The translations under genes were made by a program, and so were the position numbers. From Chryseobacterium camelliae (GTDB taxonomy: Bacteria > Bacteroidota > Bacteroidia > Flavobacteriales > Weeksellaceae), in assembly GCF_002770595.1 (NCBI RefSeq), contig NZ_CP022986.1, positions 868,001-932,000 on the forward strand: a stretch of DNA of 64,000 bases, in the 5' to 3' direction. Within the stretch, counting starts at the first letter, position 1. Each line of letters starts with the position of its first letter. The notes below the pieces were generated by a model. The model did no database searches and was not told where the DNA came from. It worked only from the letters and a program-made list of their open reading frames with translations. Positions 1 to 8,469 of this stretch are shown here, one piece after another.

Positions 1-387
1 GATGTAAGCCTTAATTTCCAGCCATCGCTGATCATCAGCACCAATACCCTGGATGCATCAAAAACATCATTCTTCACCTATACCTCAGGGCTTGATCTTT
101 CCTGGAGCAATGACACATGGAAGCTGACAGGATACGGATCGCATTCCCATTATGGCCGGTTCAATACCAGCCGCAGCCGGTCTTTTTTTATGGCCAACCT
201 TTTTATTGAACGGAAAATTTCCCAACTGCGACCCTTATACCTTCATCTTGCCTATTATAATATCACCAATTCCAAGGATTATATCAACAGGATCATTTCA
301 GGAAACACCCTCCTGGATTCAGCTAAAGAAATGATGCCGCCCTACCTTATGTTCGGTGTCAAATGGAATATCCTGAAAAATAACTGA
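1..387 (+). CDS. C-terminal end of an outer-membrane beta-barrel protein (5' truncated)
   Basis: The frame is open from base 1 to a TGA at 385-387, giving the last 128 residues of a larger protein that begins outside the window. The residues alternate polar and hydrophobic/aromatic in short strands (for example SGLDLSWSNDTWKLTGYGSH), and the chain ends in a strand-like FGVKWNILKNN, as expected for the last strands of an outer-membrane barrel. No plug, TonB box or signal peptide can be seen because they would lie upstream. A TonB-dependent receptor or another Bacteroidota outer-membrane barrel protein would fit; the fragment alone cannot decide. Confidence 0.6.
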   Translation, partial: DVSLNFQPSLIISTNTLDASKTSFFTYTSGLDLSWSNDTWKLTGYGSHSHYGRFNTSRSRSFFMANLFIERKISQLRPLYLHLAYYNITNSKDYINRIISGNTLLDSAKEMMPPYLMFGVKWNILKNN

Positions 388-441
388 AAACCGCCACTTA
401 TTTTTTTTGCCACATCGAACCTTTCAGTGCTGTTCTCTTCA

Positions 442-900
442 TCATTCTTAAGTGTTAAAAAACTTTACTACCTGTTATAATCATTTATTCATGATCATTA
501 AACCACCCCGTCAAAAATCATTTGAATCTTCGACACCCTTCCAAGGGAGGGAAATTGTTTAAACCGTTCAATATTTCTATATAGTAGGCAGATTATGCAG
601 ACGTTTTTTCATGCATTCTAAAAATCTAAGATTTTAAAAAACTCATATGCTCTTCTTATTTTCATAGCTAGTAACTTCAAAAATCTTAAGTGTCAAAAAC
701 TTCTGTGACTGTTGTGTTTTTATCTCCAGATTATTTTCCACGCATTTAAAAACCGCAGGTTTTTGAAAACTAATGTGTTCTTTCTGTTCTCAAAGCTGGC
801 TGCTTAGATTCTCATATGTCAAAACTTTGCGGCCTGTTATAATCTTTTATCCATGACCAATAAACCACTCCGTCAAAAATCCTTTGAATTCTCGACAGAG
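442..900. repeat. Degenerate intergenic direct repeats
   Basis: The spacer 388-954 holds no gene. Two blocks of about 66 bp, at 471-536 and 832-897, are near copies of each other: both run from CCTGTTATAATC through CCGTCAAAAATC to TCGACA. A weaker third unit around 679-722 shares only the leading TCTTAAGTGTCAAAAACTT part. The mismatches are scattered, so these are old repeats. They resemble the dispersed non-coding repeats common in flavobacterial intergenic DNA; no function is visible. Confidence 0.65.
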
Positions 901-935
901 ACTGACTCACTTTTGAGACAGCCTCTTCTGTTTTT
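898..935 (+). terminator. Imperfect hairpin plus T-run
   Basis: GAGACTGACTC and GAGACAGCCTC form an imperfect stem over a TTTT loop, followed by a T-rich tail. A close sequence relative, in the opposite orientation, is the terminator after pilin copy P3 at 39812-39844, so this hairpin is a recurrent element in this genome. Confidence 0.5.
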
Positions 936-954
936 AAGACTTTAGATTCTTAAG

Positions 955-1584
955 TTAGTATATTTTAATCGAAAATTCATTGATGGGCAAACGAGCTTTT
1001 GGAACTGATGCCAGGTAATCATTTTCTTTGTCCCTATAACCTAACGAAATAATGACTGATGCATGAAGACCCTTTTCAGACAGGCCTAAAACTTCATCAA
1101 ATAATTTCGGATTAAAACCTTCCATGGGAGTGGCATCCACTTTGAGTTCAGCAGCGGCAATCAACGCTGTTCCCAGACCGATATATGCCTGTTTACTTGA
1201 CCAGATTGCATTTTGTTCAGGGGTTTGCAGAGAGAAATGGCTTATTAGGGTATTTTTCAGAATGTCAAGTGCCCCTTCTTCCAAATTTCGTTGCCGCTCC
1301 ATCATCTCTACGTAGGTACTAATGTAATCATTGGTTATTGTATTGAATCCGGCAAAAACTAATAAGTGAGAAGAAGCATAAATCTGTGAGTTGAAAGATC
1401 CCTCCCCTAATTTTTGTCTTACTTCAGAATTGGCTATTACAAACAGTCGATAAGGCTGTATTCCGCAGGAAGAGGCAGTTAGATTTATGGCTTCAATTAT
1501 CTGGTCAATTTTATCCTCGCTGACTGACTCATCTGAGTATTTTTTAACCGCGTAACGCCAGTGCAAATTTTTGATTAGATCCAT
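955..1584 (-). CDS. NAD(P)H-dependent nitroreductase-family flavoprotein
   Basis: This is a 209-residue protein of the NfsB/FMN-dependent nitroreductase superfamily, at the usual length for it. The N-terminal HWRYAVKKYSDESVSEDKI is the hallmark start of the family, where an Arg/Lys pair contacts FMN phosphate. The segment NLTASSCGIQPYRLFVI is the next family block, and the C-terminal region has the GLGTALIAAAELKVDATPME and ISLGYRDKEND segments. Members act as soluble homodimers that reduce quinones, nitro-compounds or pteridines with NAD(P)H; the real substrate is unknown. It diverges from an HxlR regulator at 1681 across 96 bp, the common regulator/oxidoreductase pairing, so redox or electrophile induction is likely. 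Confidence 0.88.
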   Translation of the reverse strand: MDLIKNLHWRYAVKKYSDESVSEDKIDQIIEAINLTASSCGIQPYRLFVIANSEVRQKLGEGSFNSQIYASSHLLVFAGFNTITNDYISTYVEMMERQRNLEEGALDILKNTLISHFSLQTPEQNAIWSSKQAYIGLGTALIAAAELKVDATPMEGFNPKLFDEVLGLSEKGLHASVIISLGYRDKENDYLASVPKARLPINEFSIKIY

Positions 1585-1630
1585 TTTTTATTATTTAAAA
1601 TTAGATCGGCAAAGTTATCGTTTGGATGTG

Positions 1631-1638
1631 TATATTTG
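1631..1638 (+). promoter_or_regulatory. Bacteroidota -7 box TATATTTG upstream of the HxlR gene
   Basis: TATATTTG matches TAnnTTTG exactly and lies about 45 bp before the HxlR start in the divergent intergenic region. No TTG is found at the ideal 19-nt distance upstream, so it would be weak or activated. Confidence 0.4.
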
Positions 1639-1680
1639 TAACTAAGTGACAAAAAGATATAGTGACAATCGGGTAACCAG

Positions 1681-2061
1681 GTGAACAATATGGAACAAGA
1701 ATTTGATTTAGTAAAAGATTGCAGCCAAAAAATTTTGGCTATCAGCGATACCATGGAAATTTTAAATGGAAAATGGAAGATGTCTATTATTGCATGTCTG
1801 TGTTATAAACCAATGCGGTATTCCGAATTACTGAAAGAGGTTAAGGGTATTTCTGGAAAAATGCTTAGCAGAGAGCTGAAAGATTTGGAAGCAAATGAGT
1901 TGATTATGCGTAACGTACAAAGCACAGCACCTGTTTCCGTAGAGTATACAATAACGGACTATGGACAATCACTTAAGGATTTGACAAATGTAATAGCGGA
2001 TTGGGGATTTATCCATAGAAAGCGCATTATTGCAGGAATAAAATCATCATTTAAAAATTAG
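1681..2061 (+). CDS. HxlR-family winged-helix transcriptional regulator
   Basis: This is a 126-residue protein with the HxlR layout. A Cys near the N-terminus (VKDCSQK, residue 14) is followed by MEILNGKWKMSIIACLCYKPMRYSEL, then the recognition-helix region GISGKMLSRELKDLEANELI and the wing VEYTITDYGQSL. The GTG at 1681 and the ATG at 1690 are both possible starts; the Cys lies downstream of either. The family commonly senses aldehydes or electrophiles through that Cys and controls an adjacent oxidoreductase, here the divergent nitroreductase at 955-1584. Confidence 0.9.
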   Translation: MNNMEQEFDLVKDCSQKILAISDTMEILNGKWKMSIIACLCYKPMRYSELLKEVKGISGKMLSRELKDLEANELIMRNVQSTAPVSVEYTITDYGQSLKDLTNVIADWGFIHRKRIIAGIKSSFKN

Positions 2062-2436
2062 ATAATTATTAATCGTACAGATAAAAATAGATATTATTAA
2101 ACCTTAAAAACCATCCTATGCATTTTCTTTGCAAACCTGATTCTGAGACTTGTGATATCCGGCATCAGGAGAGGCTGCGGCAAGATTGCTCACATATTTT
2201 TTACTTTTTGGTTAAAAATAACCATTGACTTTATCTGTCCGATTGCTGTACATTTGCTTCAGATATCAAGCAATTGATCTTCAGAATGTTTGTATGATTC
2301 AAAAAAGGACATCATAAAAACATCCCTGAATCAGAAGTTTCTGAAAAAAATCAAATCATATCATTCAATCACAAAATGGAGTGTAGGTGAATTCCTTGCT
2401 GCGTTTGTTCATCATCAATCTATAAAATCATTCCTT
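2062..2436. other. Spacer between HxlR and the amide hydrolase
   Basis: About 375 bp without a recognisable gene. An in-frame TTG extension of the next gene begins at 2290, but those 49 residues lack a signal peptide and precede a very good one, so I treat them as untranslated. No hairpin terminator or repeat was recognised. Confidence 0.4.
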
Positions 2437-3540
2437 ATGAAATTTCTCTTTTTTCGCCTTGCCGTAATTTTCTCTATCGCCTGTTCAGTCCAGAGTAAAG
2501 CCTGCTCCGCTTTTTTACTGACCGGAAAAGAGTATAATGTCGTTGGTTTCAATGAAAACTGGAAAACAATGCCGGGAATGATCGTGATCAACAAACGTGA
2601 TGTGCTGAAAAGGAATATCAGCTGGCAGAATCTGACCACTGATCAGACACAAGCCGATAAACAATGGACCTCAAAATTCGGTTCCGTTACCTTTAATCTC
2701 TTAGGATATGATTTCCCCTGCTATGGTGTCAACGAGAAAGGCCTCTTTCTGGTCGAATTATACCTGGAAGAAACAACCAGAGTTTACCATCCCAAACAGC
2801 CCGATATGTTCTGGGCACAATGGATCCAGTATCAGTTGGATCATTACAAAACGGTAAAAGAAGTGGTGGATCATCTGAATGACGGACCCAATATAGACTG
2901 GTGGCCCAACGCGGCCGGAAGTCACTTTTTCCTGACCGATGCAAAAGGAAATGCTGCAACGATTGCCTTATTGAACGGGAAATATACCGTACTTACCCAT
3001 AAGGAAATGCCCATGCCTTTGCTGTGCAATAATCAATACCAAAAGGATCTGGCTGCTGCCAAAAAGTTTGATTTCCTGGGCGGAAATATAAAGTTTGATC
3101 CGGATCAGAACAAAAACTGGGAAGACCGTTATAACCGGGCCTATTACATGCTGAAGAATTACACGTATGATCAAAAACCCGTTGATTATGCCTGGAATAT
3201 TTTGAATTCCATACACCCGGGTGAATGGCAGACCGTTATTGATACGAAAAACATGAACCTGTACTTCAGATCCGACCTTAAAAAAGAGGTAAAGACCATC
3301 GATATCAGCAAGCTGGATTTTTCTAAAAATGCCACGATAAAATACCTGGATATCCACACGGATGAAAAAGGAATCGTTAACGCCTCCTTTCAAAACCTGA
3401 CGATGGCAAAAAACAACCAGTATGTGGAACAAGGATTTCCTATCGGGTATGACAATAAAGAATTTGGAACTTCTTCAATTTTCGGGAAACTGAAAAAAAA
3501 TATCGTGAAATTCTTTGAAAACATCTTGCCTGAATCTTAA
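2437..3540 (+). CDS. Exported linear amide C-N hydrolase (choloylglycine hydrolase/penicillin acylase V family)
   Basis: The start was set at the ATG at 2437 because it opens a clear signal peptide (MKFLFFRLAVIFSIACSVQSKA) that ends right at the catalytic Cys. Members of this Ntn-hydrolase family expose an N-terminal Cys nucleophile, and here KACSAFLL sits at the predicted cleavage point. Further family marks are GFNENWKTMPGMIVINKR, GMNEKG-like YGVNEKGLFLVELYLEE and NAAGSHFFLTDAKGNAATI. At 367 residues it is of normal length. Substrates in the family are bile salts, penicillins or N-acyl homoserine lactones; which applies is unknown. The product should be periplasmic or secreted. It stands alone on this strand. 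Confidence 0.85.
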   Translation: MKFLFFRLAVIFSIACSVQSKACSAFLLTGKEYNVVGFNENWKTMPGMIVINKRDVLKRNISWQNLTTDQTQADKQWTSKFGSVTFNLLGYDFPCYGVNEKGLFLVELYLEETTRVYHPKQPDMFWAQWIQYQLDHYKTVKEVVDHLNDGPNIDWWPNAAGSHFFLTDAKGNAATIALLNGKYTVLTHKEMPMPLLCNNQYQKDLAAAKKFDFLGGNIKFDPDQNKNWEDRYNRAYYMLKNYTYDQKPVDYAWNILNSIHPGEWQTVIDTKNMNLYFRSDLKKEVKTIDISKLDFSKNATIKYLDIHTDEKGIVNASFQNLTMAKNNQYVEQGFPIGYDNKEFGTSSIFGKLKKNIVKFFENILPES

Positions 3541-3896
3541 TTTCAACATGTGTGTTTCACGCTGTAAGGGTATTCTGAAAGGGATTATAACCATCTCTCT
3601 GAACCTCACACGGCCAGACCGATGCAGCAAAGGCAACAGGCCAATATTCTGCTAAGAGCTACAATTACGGATTTATCCTGAAGCTTTTATCTTTAGAAAA
3701 AATCCTGCTGAAAGGTGGACCTCATGAATCGCCGACGATACGATCCCATTACCTCTGTTATGACCCATGCGATCAAAAATTAAAACAGGCGAGAATAATA
3801 GCTGTTAATGATTTTCTGAGATTATTTCATTGAATCTATTTAAATATTTTTCTGAAAATATAAAGAAAAATTATATGCAAATGGTAATTTATAGTA
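3541..3896. other. Spacer with no recognisable gene
   Basis: Stop codons interrupt all frames. A short plus-strand stretch reads MNRRRYDPITSVMTHAIKN but has no context. Nothing supportable until the pilin remnant that begins near 3897. Confidence 0.3.
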
Positions 3897-3968
3897 CGAC
3901 AGCTTTAAAATAGAAATAACAGCAATTTATATACGCCCTCAACACTTTCTAAGTGTTGAGGGCTTTTC
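3897..3968 (+). pseudogene. 3' remnant of a further pilin gene plus its terminator
   Basis: CGACAGCTTTAAAATAG followed by AACAGCAATTTATATACGCCC matches the last codons and downstream DNA of the intact pilin copy P2 (CAACAGCTTTATAATAA, then ACACAGCAAATTTATATAAG at 39074-39112). It ends in the same terminator family. The body of that pilin gene is missing upstream. This means P0 at 4097 was once part of a longer tandem array. Confidence 0.6.
3936..3968 (+). terminator. Rho-independent terminator of the pilin-array type
   Basis: A perfect stem CCCTCAACACTT / AAGTGTTGAGGG with a 3-nt loop, followed by CTTTTC. The same hairpin recurs at 38367 and, decayed, at 39115, each time between pilin copies. 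Confidence 0.9.
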
Positions 3969-3981
3969 TATTAACGAATAC

Positions 3982-4051
3982 ATGTAGTTATTTTACTACA
4001 TCAACTTCCATATTCCACTACAAAGAAACTTTTACTGCCGCCGTAGATTTG
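3982..4051 (+). promoter_or_regulatory. Pilin promoter block of copy P0
   Basis: A palindrome ATGTAG-N8-CTACAT (3982-4001) is followed by TCAACTTCC, then CCACTACAAAG at the place a -33 element would occupy, and the -7 box TAGATTTG at 4044-4051. The block is almost identical upstream of P2 and P4. There is no TTG at -33, which suggests an activator-dependent promoter using the CTAC repeats. Confidence 0.65.
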
Positions 4052-4096
4052 TATTGTTCAGAAGAGAACAATTAATCAAGAATAAATAATACGATC

Positions 4097-4642
4097 ATGA
4101 TAAAACAAATCTCCATCGCAGCCTTAACTATCACAGCTTTCATATTAGGAACGAATACTATTCAGGCTCAGAATACGACTGGAACCACAACCGTAAACAT
4201 TACCCTGAACGATGTCATCTCTATCGATGCAGGAAGTACAGCCATCGGGAATACGGTTGACTTCAACTATGCCACTGCAGCAGACTACAACTCTGACCAG
4301 ACGATTACCAAAGCCAATTCTTTAAAAGTGACTTCAACGAAGAACTTTAATGTTAAGGTAAAAGCAGGAGGGGCAAGCTTCGTCAACGGAACCAACCTGA
4401 TCCCTGTCAATGTCCTGACCATCAAAGCCGCTTCCGCTTCCGGAACTATGGGTGGTACAAAAAGCGCGGTGGTTTTATCTGCAACGGACCAGACTTTAGT
4501 CTCCAATGCTCCGCTGGGAAGCGCATTGACCCTGAACCTTGACTATACCATTCCAGCGGCGAAATCATCATCTTCCGATATCTTAGGGAAACCGGCCGGA
4601 ACGTATACGCAAACCGTAACCTATACCGCAACAGCTTTATGA
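4097..4642 (+). CDS. Secreted pilin-like subunit, copy P0 (stray copy)
   Basis: 181 residues: a Sec signal peptide (residues 1-24, ending IQAQ) and one all-beta domain. It starts TTTVNITLNDVISIDAG, runs through FNYATAADYNSDQTI and KSTKNFNVKVKAGG-like strands, and ends in GKPAGTYTQTVTYTATAL. That end resembles the C-terminal strand of spore-coat-U/DUF4402-type subunits of archaic chaperone-usher fibres. There is no lipobox Cys, so it is not a type V (FimA/Mfa1) pilin. It differs from P2 at only a handful of positions although P2 lies 34 kb away. It has its own promoter block but no chaperone or usher beside it; an AraC gene (broken) follows. Role inferred: major fibre subunit. Confidence 0.7.
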   Translation: MIKQISIAALTITAFILGTNTIQAQNTTGTTTVNITLNDVISIDAGSTAIGNTVDFNYATAADYNSDQTITKANSLKVTSTKNFNVKVKAGGASFVNGTNLIPVNVLTIKAASASGTMGGTKSAVVLSATDQTLVSNAPLGSALTLNLDYTIPAAKSSSSDILGKPAGTYTQTVTYTATAL

Positions 4643-4747
4643 TATGTACAGTACAGGAGGATTCCAGATAAAAGTGAAAACTGCCAACGTAGCTTTACAG
4701 AATAGCGTTATTCTCTTTATAAGAAAATGATACACTCATAATTGTAT

Positions 4748-5595
4748 ATGTATATAGTAACAGATGAGCTGAAACTTATAGGATTTAGCGTCAGTACACT
4801 GCAGAAGCTTGTACAGAAGAATAGCGGTATAAGAAAATTCAATACTTTAGATTACTTTTGTATTTATATCGTTATGGAAGACCTTACGATGGAGGTGGAA
4901 GATATCCCTTACCAGATCAAGCCTCACCATATCATTTTTATAGGTCCTGAAAAAAAGGTTTTCTTTAGGGAATCAATAGGAGATCAAATCTATGTCATTT
5001 CATTTTCGTCAAGCTTCTATGAGCGATCCTCAAAAGATAGTTTATTTTTGAATTCCAATCTTTTTTCAACTACAGTTCTGATATCTTTGTTGCTCCATTC
5101 AATAATCCTGAAGAAAAAAAAGTTCTGTTTATTAAGCGTATGAAACATTTTCAGCTCGTGGATGAAAGCCTTTATATTTCCGCTGCCCACAATGCGATAG
5201 AAAGCCTTATTCTTGATGCATTTTTGTATGCGAATAGTACTGAAATCAATAAAGATGTAAAGTTTGATTATCTTTATTATGTAAACAGATTTAAGGTTCT
5301 TCTGCAGAGGTGCTTTAAGATAGAAAAAAAAGTGTCATACTATGCGGGTCAGCTTCATGTATCATCAAGGAAACTGACAGAGATGACAGAATATATCTTA
5401 GGAAAGACAGCAAAGCAAGTTGTGATTGAAAAAATTACAAGCGAATGTATAAAAGCTTTAGAATCCTCAAATCAGACGATCTCTGAAATTTCATATGATC
5501 TAGGGTTCAGCAATGAAGCAAATTTTACTAATTTTATCAAGAAACATACAGGAAAAAAACCATCAGAAATAAAATCAATAACCATGGTTTTTTGA
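4748..5595 (+). pseudogene. AraC-family regulator split by a frameshift in a T-run
   Basis: Two overlapping reading frames encode the two halves of one AraC protein. 4748-5143 gives a cupin-like sensor (residues 1 to about 108 belong), and the next frame gives NNPEEKKVLFIKRMKHFQL followed by the helix-turn-helix region (TISEISYDLGFSNEANFTNF, then KKHTGKKPSEIKS) up to 5595. Restoring one T in the T6 run at 5061-5066 joins them as FFNYSSDIFVAPFNNPEEKK. It could be a true pseudogene, a phase-variable gene or a sequencing error; the C-terminal HTH half alone might also be made from the ATG at 5140. It directly follows pilin P0 and may have regulated it. Confidence 0.75.
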
Positions 5596-5597
5596 GA
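5588..5597. repeat. Boundary motif copy A (TTTTTTGAGA)
   Basis: Exact copy of the recurrent 10-mer. It sits between the end of the AraC frame and the minus-strand gene at 5598, whose stop codon TAA follows immediately, so on the minus strand the order is stop codon then TCTCAAAAAA. Confidence 0.7.
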
Positions 5598-6185
5598 TTA
5601 TATGCTATTTTTTCTATACTTCTCAATTCTTAGCTTTCGTTTAACATTAACTTTATCAAGTTCATGTTTTAAGTCTTCAATTGGATCCCAATCGTTATAT
5701 ATCTTTTTTCTGATCCCATATTTTTCACAAAGATCATCAGATAATTTATACGCCATTAATCCAAATTGACTATAATAAAATCTTCTTTCTTCAAACCACT
5801 CCTCAAAGTTTGGAGGACCTGTTATTTCTAGGGCTGCCTTAATAACTCTTTCTCCATCTGTGACTTCTGAAGGAAAAGAGAGAAGTTGAAACATTAACTC
5901 ATGATGTATACTTTTCCAGTCAACATCTTCTGGATAAACTGGAGGTCCTGGAGCTTTAACTTGTGGTTCCAGATATCCTTCAATTGTTCTTTGGCCATAT
6001 GAAAGTCCATCATCTTTTACAACTGAAACACAGTCTTCAAGATATTTGTCAAGTATGCATACTATTCGTATCGCTAGATATTTAGCATTTTTATTTGCTG
6101 TCCTTTTGTCCAACCAGTAAGACTGAAACCATGCAATTCCAGATCCGACAAATACTCCGATTAATCCAAAAATTGCTTCTGTCAT
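5598..6185 (-). CDS. Membrane-anchored protein of unknown function
   Basis: 195 residues that I do not recognise. The N-terminus (MTEAIFGLIGVFVGSGIAWF) is one transmembrane segment, followed by a basic KRTANKNAKYLAIRI stretch and a soluble, mostly helical remainder rich in Trp/Tyr/Glu (EEWFEERRFYYSQFGLMAY). This N-in single-pass layout is typical of small accessory-region proteins. The gene is a single-gene module with boundary motif copies A at its stop codon and B about 40 bp upstream of its start. Confidence 0.65.
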   Translation of the reverse strand: MTEAIFGLIGVFVGSGIAWFQSYWLDKRTANKNAKYLAIRIVCILDKYLEDCVSVVKDDGLSYGQRTIEGYLEPQVKAPGPPVYPEDVDWKSIHHELMFQLLSFPSEVTDGERVIKAALEITGPPNFEEWFEERRFYYSQFGLMAYKLSDDLCEKYGIRKKIYNDWDPIEDLKHELDKVNVKRKLRIEKYRKNSI

Positions 6186-6226
6186 ATTCTAGTTTTTAAT
6201 TTGGAGGTCATAGTTACTTATTATCG

Positions 6227-6385
6227 TTTTTTGAGACTAAAATAAGAAATAGTTTCTTTTAATTTAGTTATGACCTGGGTCATAATATTAATAATCGCCA
6301 TTAATTACTTTCACTAAGTGATTTTATAATTATATTATAAGTGTAAATTCTTTTTTCAAATTCATGAAAAAGGAATTTTTTAATC
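6227..6385. repeat. Boundary motif copy B with about 160 bp extended repeat (partner at 8470)
   Basis: TTTTTTGAGA at 6227-6236 begins a block whose features (AATAAGAAATAGTTTC, then CATAATA, ATTATAAGTGTAAAT and CATGAAAAAGGAATTTTT) recur in order in the block at 8470-8635. It is a direct repeat diverged at scattered positions, flanking the toxin/immunity remnant segment. Confidence 0.75.
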
Positions 6386-6406
6386 AATATCAGTCTTTAT
6401 TTATTG

Positions 6407-6416
6407 TTTTGTGAGA
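6407..6416. repeat. Variant boundary motif copy C
   Basis: TTTTGTGAGACTAA differs from copy B by a T to G change inside the T-run but keeps GAGACTAA. Weakest of the copies. It lies downstream of the minus-strand gene ending at 6529. Confidence 0.4.
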
Positions 6417-6528
6417 CTAATTATCAGTAACTTGCAAATATACTTAGGATAGTAATTTATATTGTATTAATTATTGTTTTCTCGTTGTAGTACATATTAA
6501 ATTTTATCTCTTTTTTAAGATTTCTATA

Positions 6529-7618
6529 TTATAATTTTATTTTAATACTTTTTATTTTATTTTGACCAGGATTAGTAATTTCAGTACTTAAGTTGACAGT
6601 TGCATGCTTATTAATGAATATTTTTATCATTGACTGTAGTTCTTCAATTCTAGTGCTATCATAATTATTTGCTGACGCATAACTTTTTAGATCTGACAAA
6701 GCTTGATAGTATAAATTTAAATAAACTGAAAATATTTTTGAAAATTCCTGATTATATCTACTAAAAGTATTTTTATAAAATTTATATGTTTTTGAAAGTT
6801 CATATGCTTTTTTCACTTGATCATTATCAATAATATCTCTGTAATTACTATTATTTACATTTAGTAAACTGTTTACTTGAATTGTTAAACTAACTCCTGG
6901 TTTGGTTGGATTTAAAATAGTTGATCTTAATTTAATATTCTTTTCTGAAGCCTCTTTTCTATTCTCTTTTAAAATGACTTTGTAAACTTCTAACTTTTGT
7001 GAAACTGACCTGTCTGCAGCTAGTATTTTATCATAATAAACTACAAATGGTTGAATTTTATTTGAAAATTCCTTTATCCTATCTTGTTTGATTGATTCAG
7101 TATACTTTAATGTTTTCTCGCATAAATTGCACCCATCTATTTTTTGACTTACAAAGTTTGATGCTGAATTAATAACTTGTGTAACTAACGATCCGACCGG
7201 ATTTGAATTAATTATGGAACCTACAATTGGATTAGATATTATTTTATTTAAAATACTCAAGAAACCATTTTTTGTTTCGCCATTTAAGTCTTTCAATAAA
7301 AGATTACTCGCCTCTTCTTTAATAAATGTCGTATACGATTTACCTAAAATGAGTTCATTGTTAGGATTTGCAGCTTCTGTAAGTTTGGTAAATAAATCAG
7401 TAAAATCAGATTTTGTATCTAAAATTTCGTAATCTTTGATTAATAGTGGGAAATTTTCAGTAGCCTCAAAAATGGTTGTTGAAATAGAATCATAATCTTT
7501 TTTTTCCAATTTTCTTCAACTGAATTTCTAACTGCGTAATACGCTCACTATCGGATTGAGCAATAATGTCAGAAGATATTACTAAAAGTAATAAAAAAAT
7601 AATTTTAAGTTTGGTCAT
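6529..7618 (-). pseudogene. Secreted protein of unknown function, frameshifted after its signal peptide
   Basis: The ATG at 7618 opens a good signal peptide (MTKLKIIFLLLLVISSDIIAQ) and continues to QLEIQLKKIGKK before it hits a stop. The next frame opens at once with EKKDYDSISTTIFEATENF and runs 326 residues to 6529. Removing one A from the A8 run (7498-7505, T8 on the plus strand) joins them. The mature part is helical and Asn/Lys/Ser-rich, with a CNLC pair near residue 130 of the long frame; I recognise no domain. The cause may be decay, phase variation or a sequencing error in the homopolymer. Confidence 0.65.
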
Positions 7619-7687
7619 GATTATAGTTTTTAAATTAAGTAGAATTGATTAGTTTTAGCTAAAGTACAAATAGAATCAATATTTATT

Positions 7688-7864
7688 ACATCAAAAGGGC
7701 TTAATTTATTAGCTAATGCTGTTGATGCTGTTTTGATAAATACAGCCTGCCAACATCAACAAGGTAATATAACTGGTATAAGAGCAACGGCTGATGCAGT
7801 AATGGGAGTTATTGGATTTCTTGGACCTTGGGGAGCAGCTGCATCACTAGTATATTTTGGTTGA
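7688..7864 (+). pseudogene. C-terminal fragment of a polymorphic (RHS-like) toxin
   Basis: An open stretch with no start reads TSKGLNLLANAVDAVL and later ATADAVMGVIGFLGPWGAAA then SLVYFG and a stop. The pattern of a hydrophobic Gly-rich segment of the GxxGPxGAxxSxxYFG kind is what I know from C-terminal regions of RHS/YD-repeat toxins. The toxin body is gone. The membrane protein 25 bp downstream would be its immunity partner. Confidence 0.5.
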
Positions 7865-7889
7865 ATAGCAATTTATCAGAGGAAATTTA

Positions 7890-8333
7890 ATGATTGCAAA
7901 TCAGTATTTTAGCATGATCAGATTTATAAGATTATTATTTTATCATATTTATATATATTATGATAAAACAGAAAAAGGAGGAAAGTTTTTAACTAAGTTT
8001 TCTACATTTGCAGTATTTATTGTTACATCCTCTCTTCTATTTATAAATATTTGTAATTTAATCCTTCAGTATCATGATGTTAACTATACCTCCTTATCTG
8101 GCAATACTTATGTTGTTATTTGCGTAACACTTGGCTTTGTGATAGCTTATTATTTAGCTAAAGAAGAATTTAATGATTTTAATAAATATACAGATTATAA
8201 TAAAAAATATTATTTATACTTCTTTCTGATAGTACTATTAACCATTTTTCTTATTATATATACAGGTAATATTAGTAGGGCAAGAATTTTTAAACAAAGA
8301 GCAGTAGTACAGAAGGAAAGCACATCTCATTAA
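7890..8333 (+). CDS. Small multi-pass membrane protein, probable orphan immunity protein
   Basis: 147 residues with a basic, aromatic N-terminus (MIRFIRLLFYHIYIYYDKTEK) and about three transmembrane segments (around residues 37-58, 71-89 and 107-124), ending in a polar tail. No catalytic motif is present. It lies 25 bp after the toxin fragment at 7688-7864 in the same direction, the arrangement seen for toxin/immunity pairs where the immunity protein outlives the toxin. That role is inferred from position and topology only. A strong terminator follows at 8351. Confidence 0.6.
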   Translation: MIANQYFSMIRFIRLLFYHIYIYYDKTEKGGKFLTKFSTFAVFIVTSSLLFINICNLILQYHDVNYTSLSGNTYVVICVTLGFVIAYYLAKEEFNDFNKYTDYNKKYYLYFFLIVLLTIFLIIYTGNISRARIFKQRAVVQKESTSH

Positions 8334-8350
8334 GTTTGTAATCCGTGATC

Positions 8351-8394
8351 AATACGAATAAACCCGCCGCTTTTGCAGTGGGTTTATTCGTATT
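8351..8394 (+). terminator. Long perfect hairpin terminator
   Basis: AATACGAATAAACCC pairs perfectly with GGGTTTATTCGTATT around a 14-nt loop. It lies just after the membrane protein at 7890-8333. The flanks are not a strong T-run, so it may also act as a bidirectional barrier. Confidence 0.75.
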
Positions 8395-8469
8395 GAAACT
8401 TTATTCAGTTTATTAAAAATAGAAATAAGAACACTGTTGTTAAAGGCTTTATCATATGGTTAATAATCT

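Noticed and set aside
2290..2436. Upstream TTG start for the amide hydrolase
   Set aside because: The internal ATG at 2437 opens a clear signal peptide ending at the catalytic Cys; an extra 49 residues in front would destroy export.
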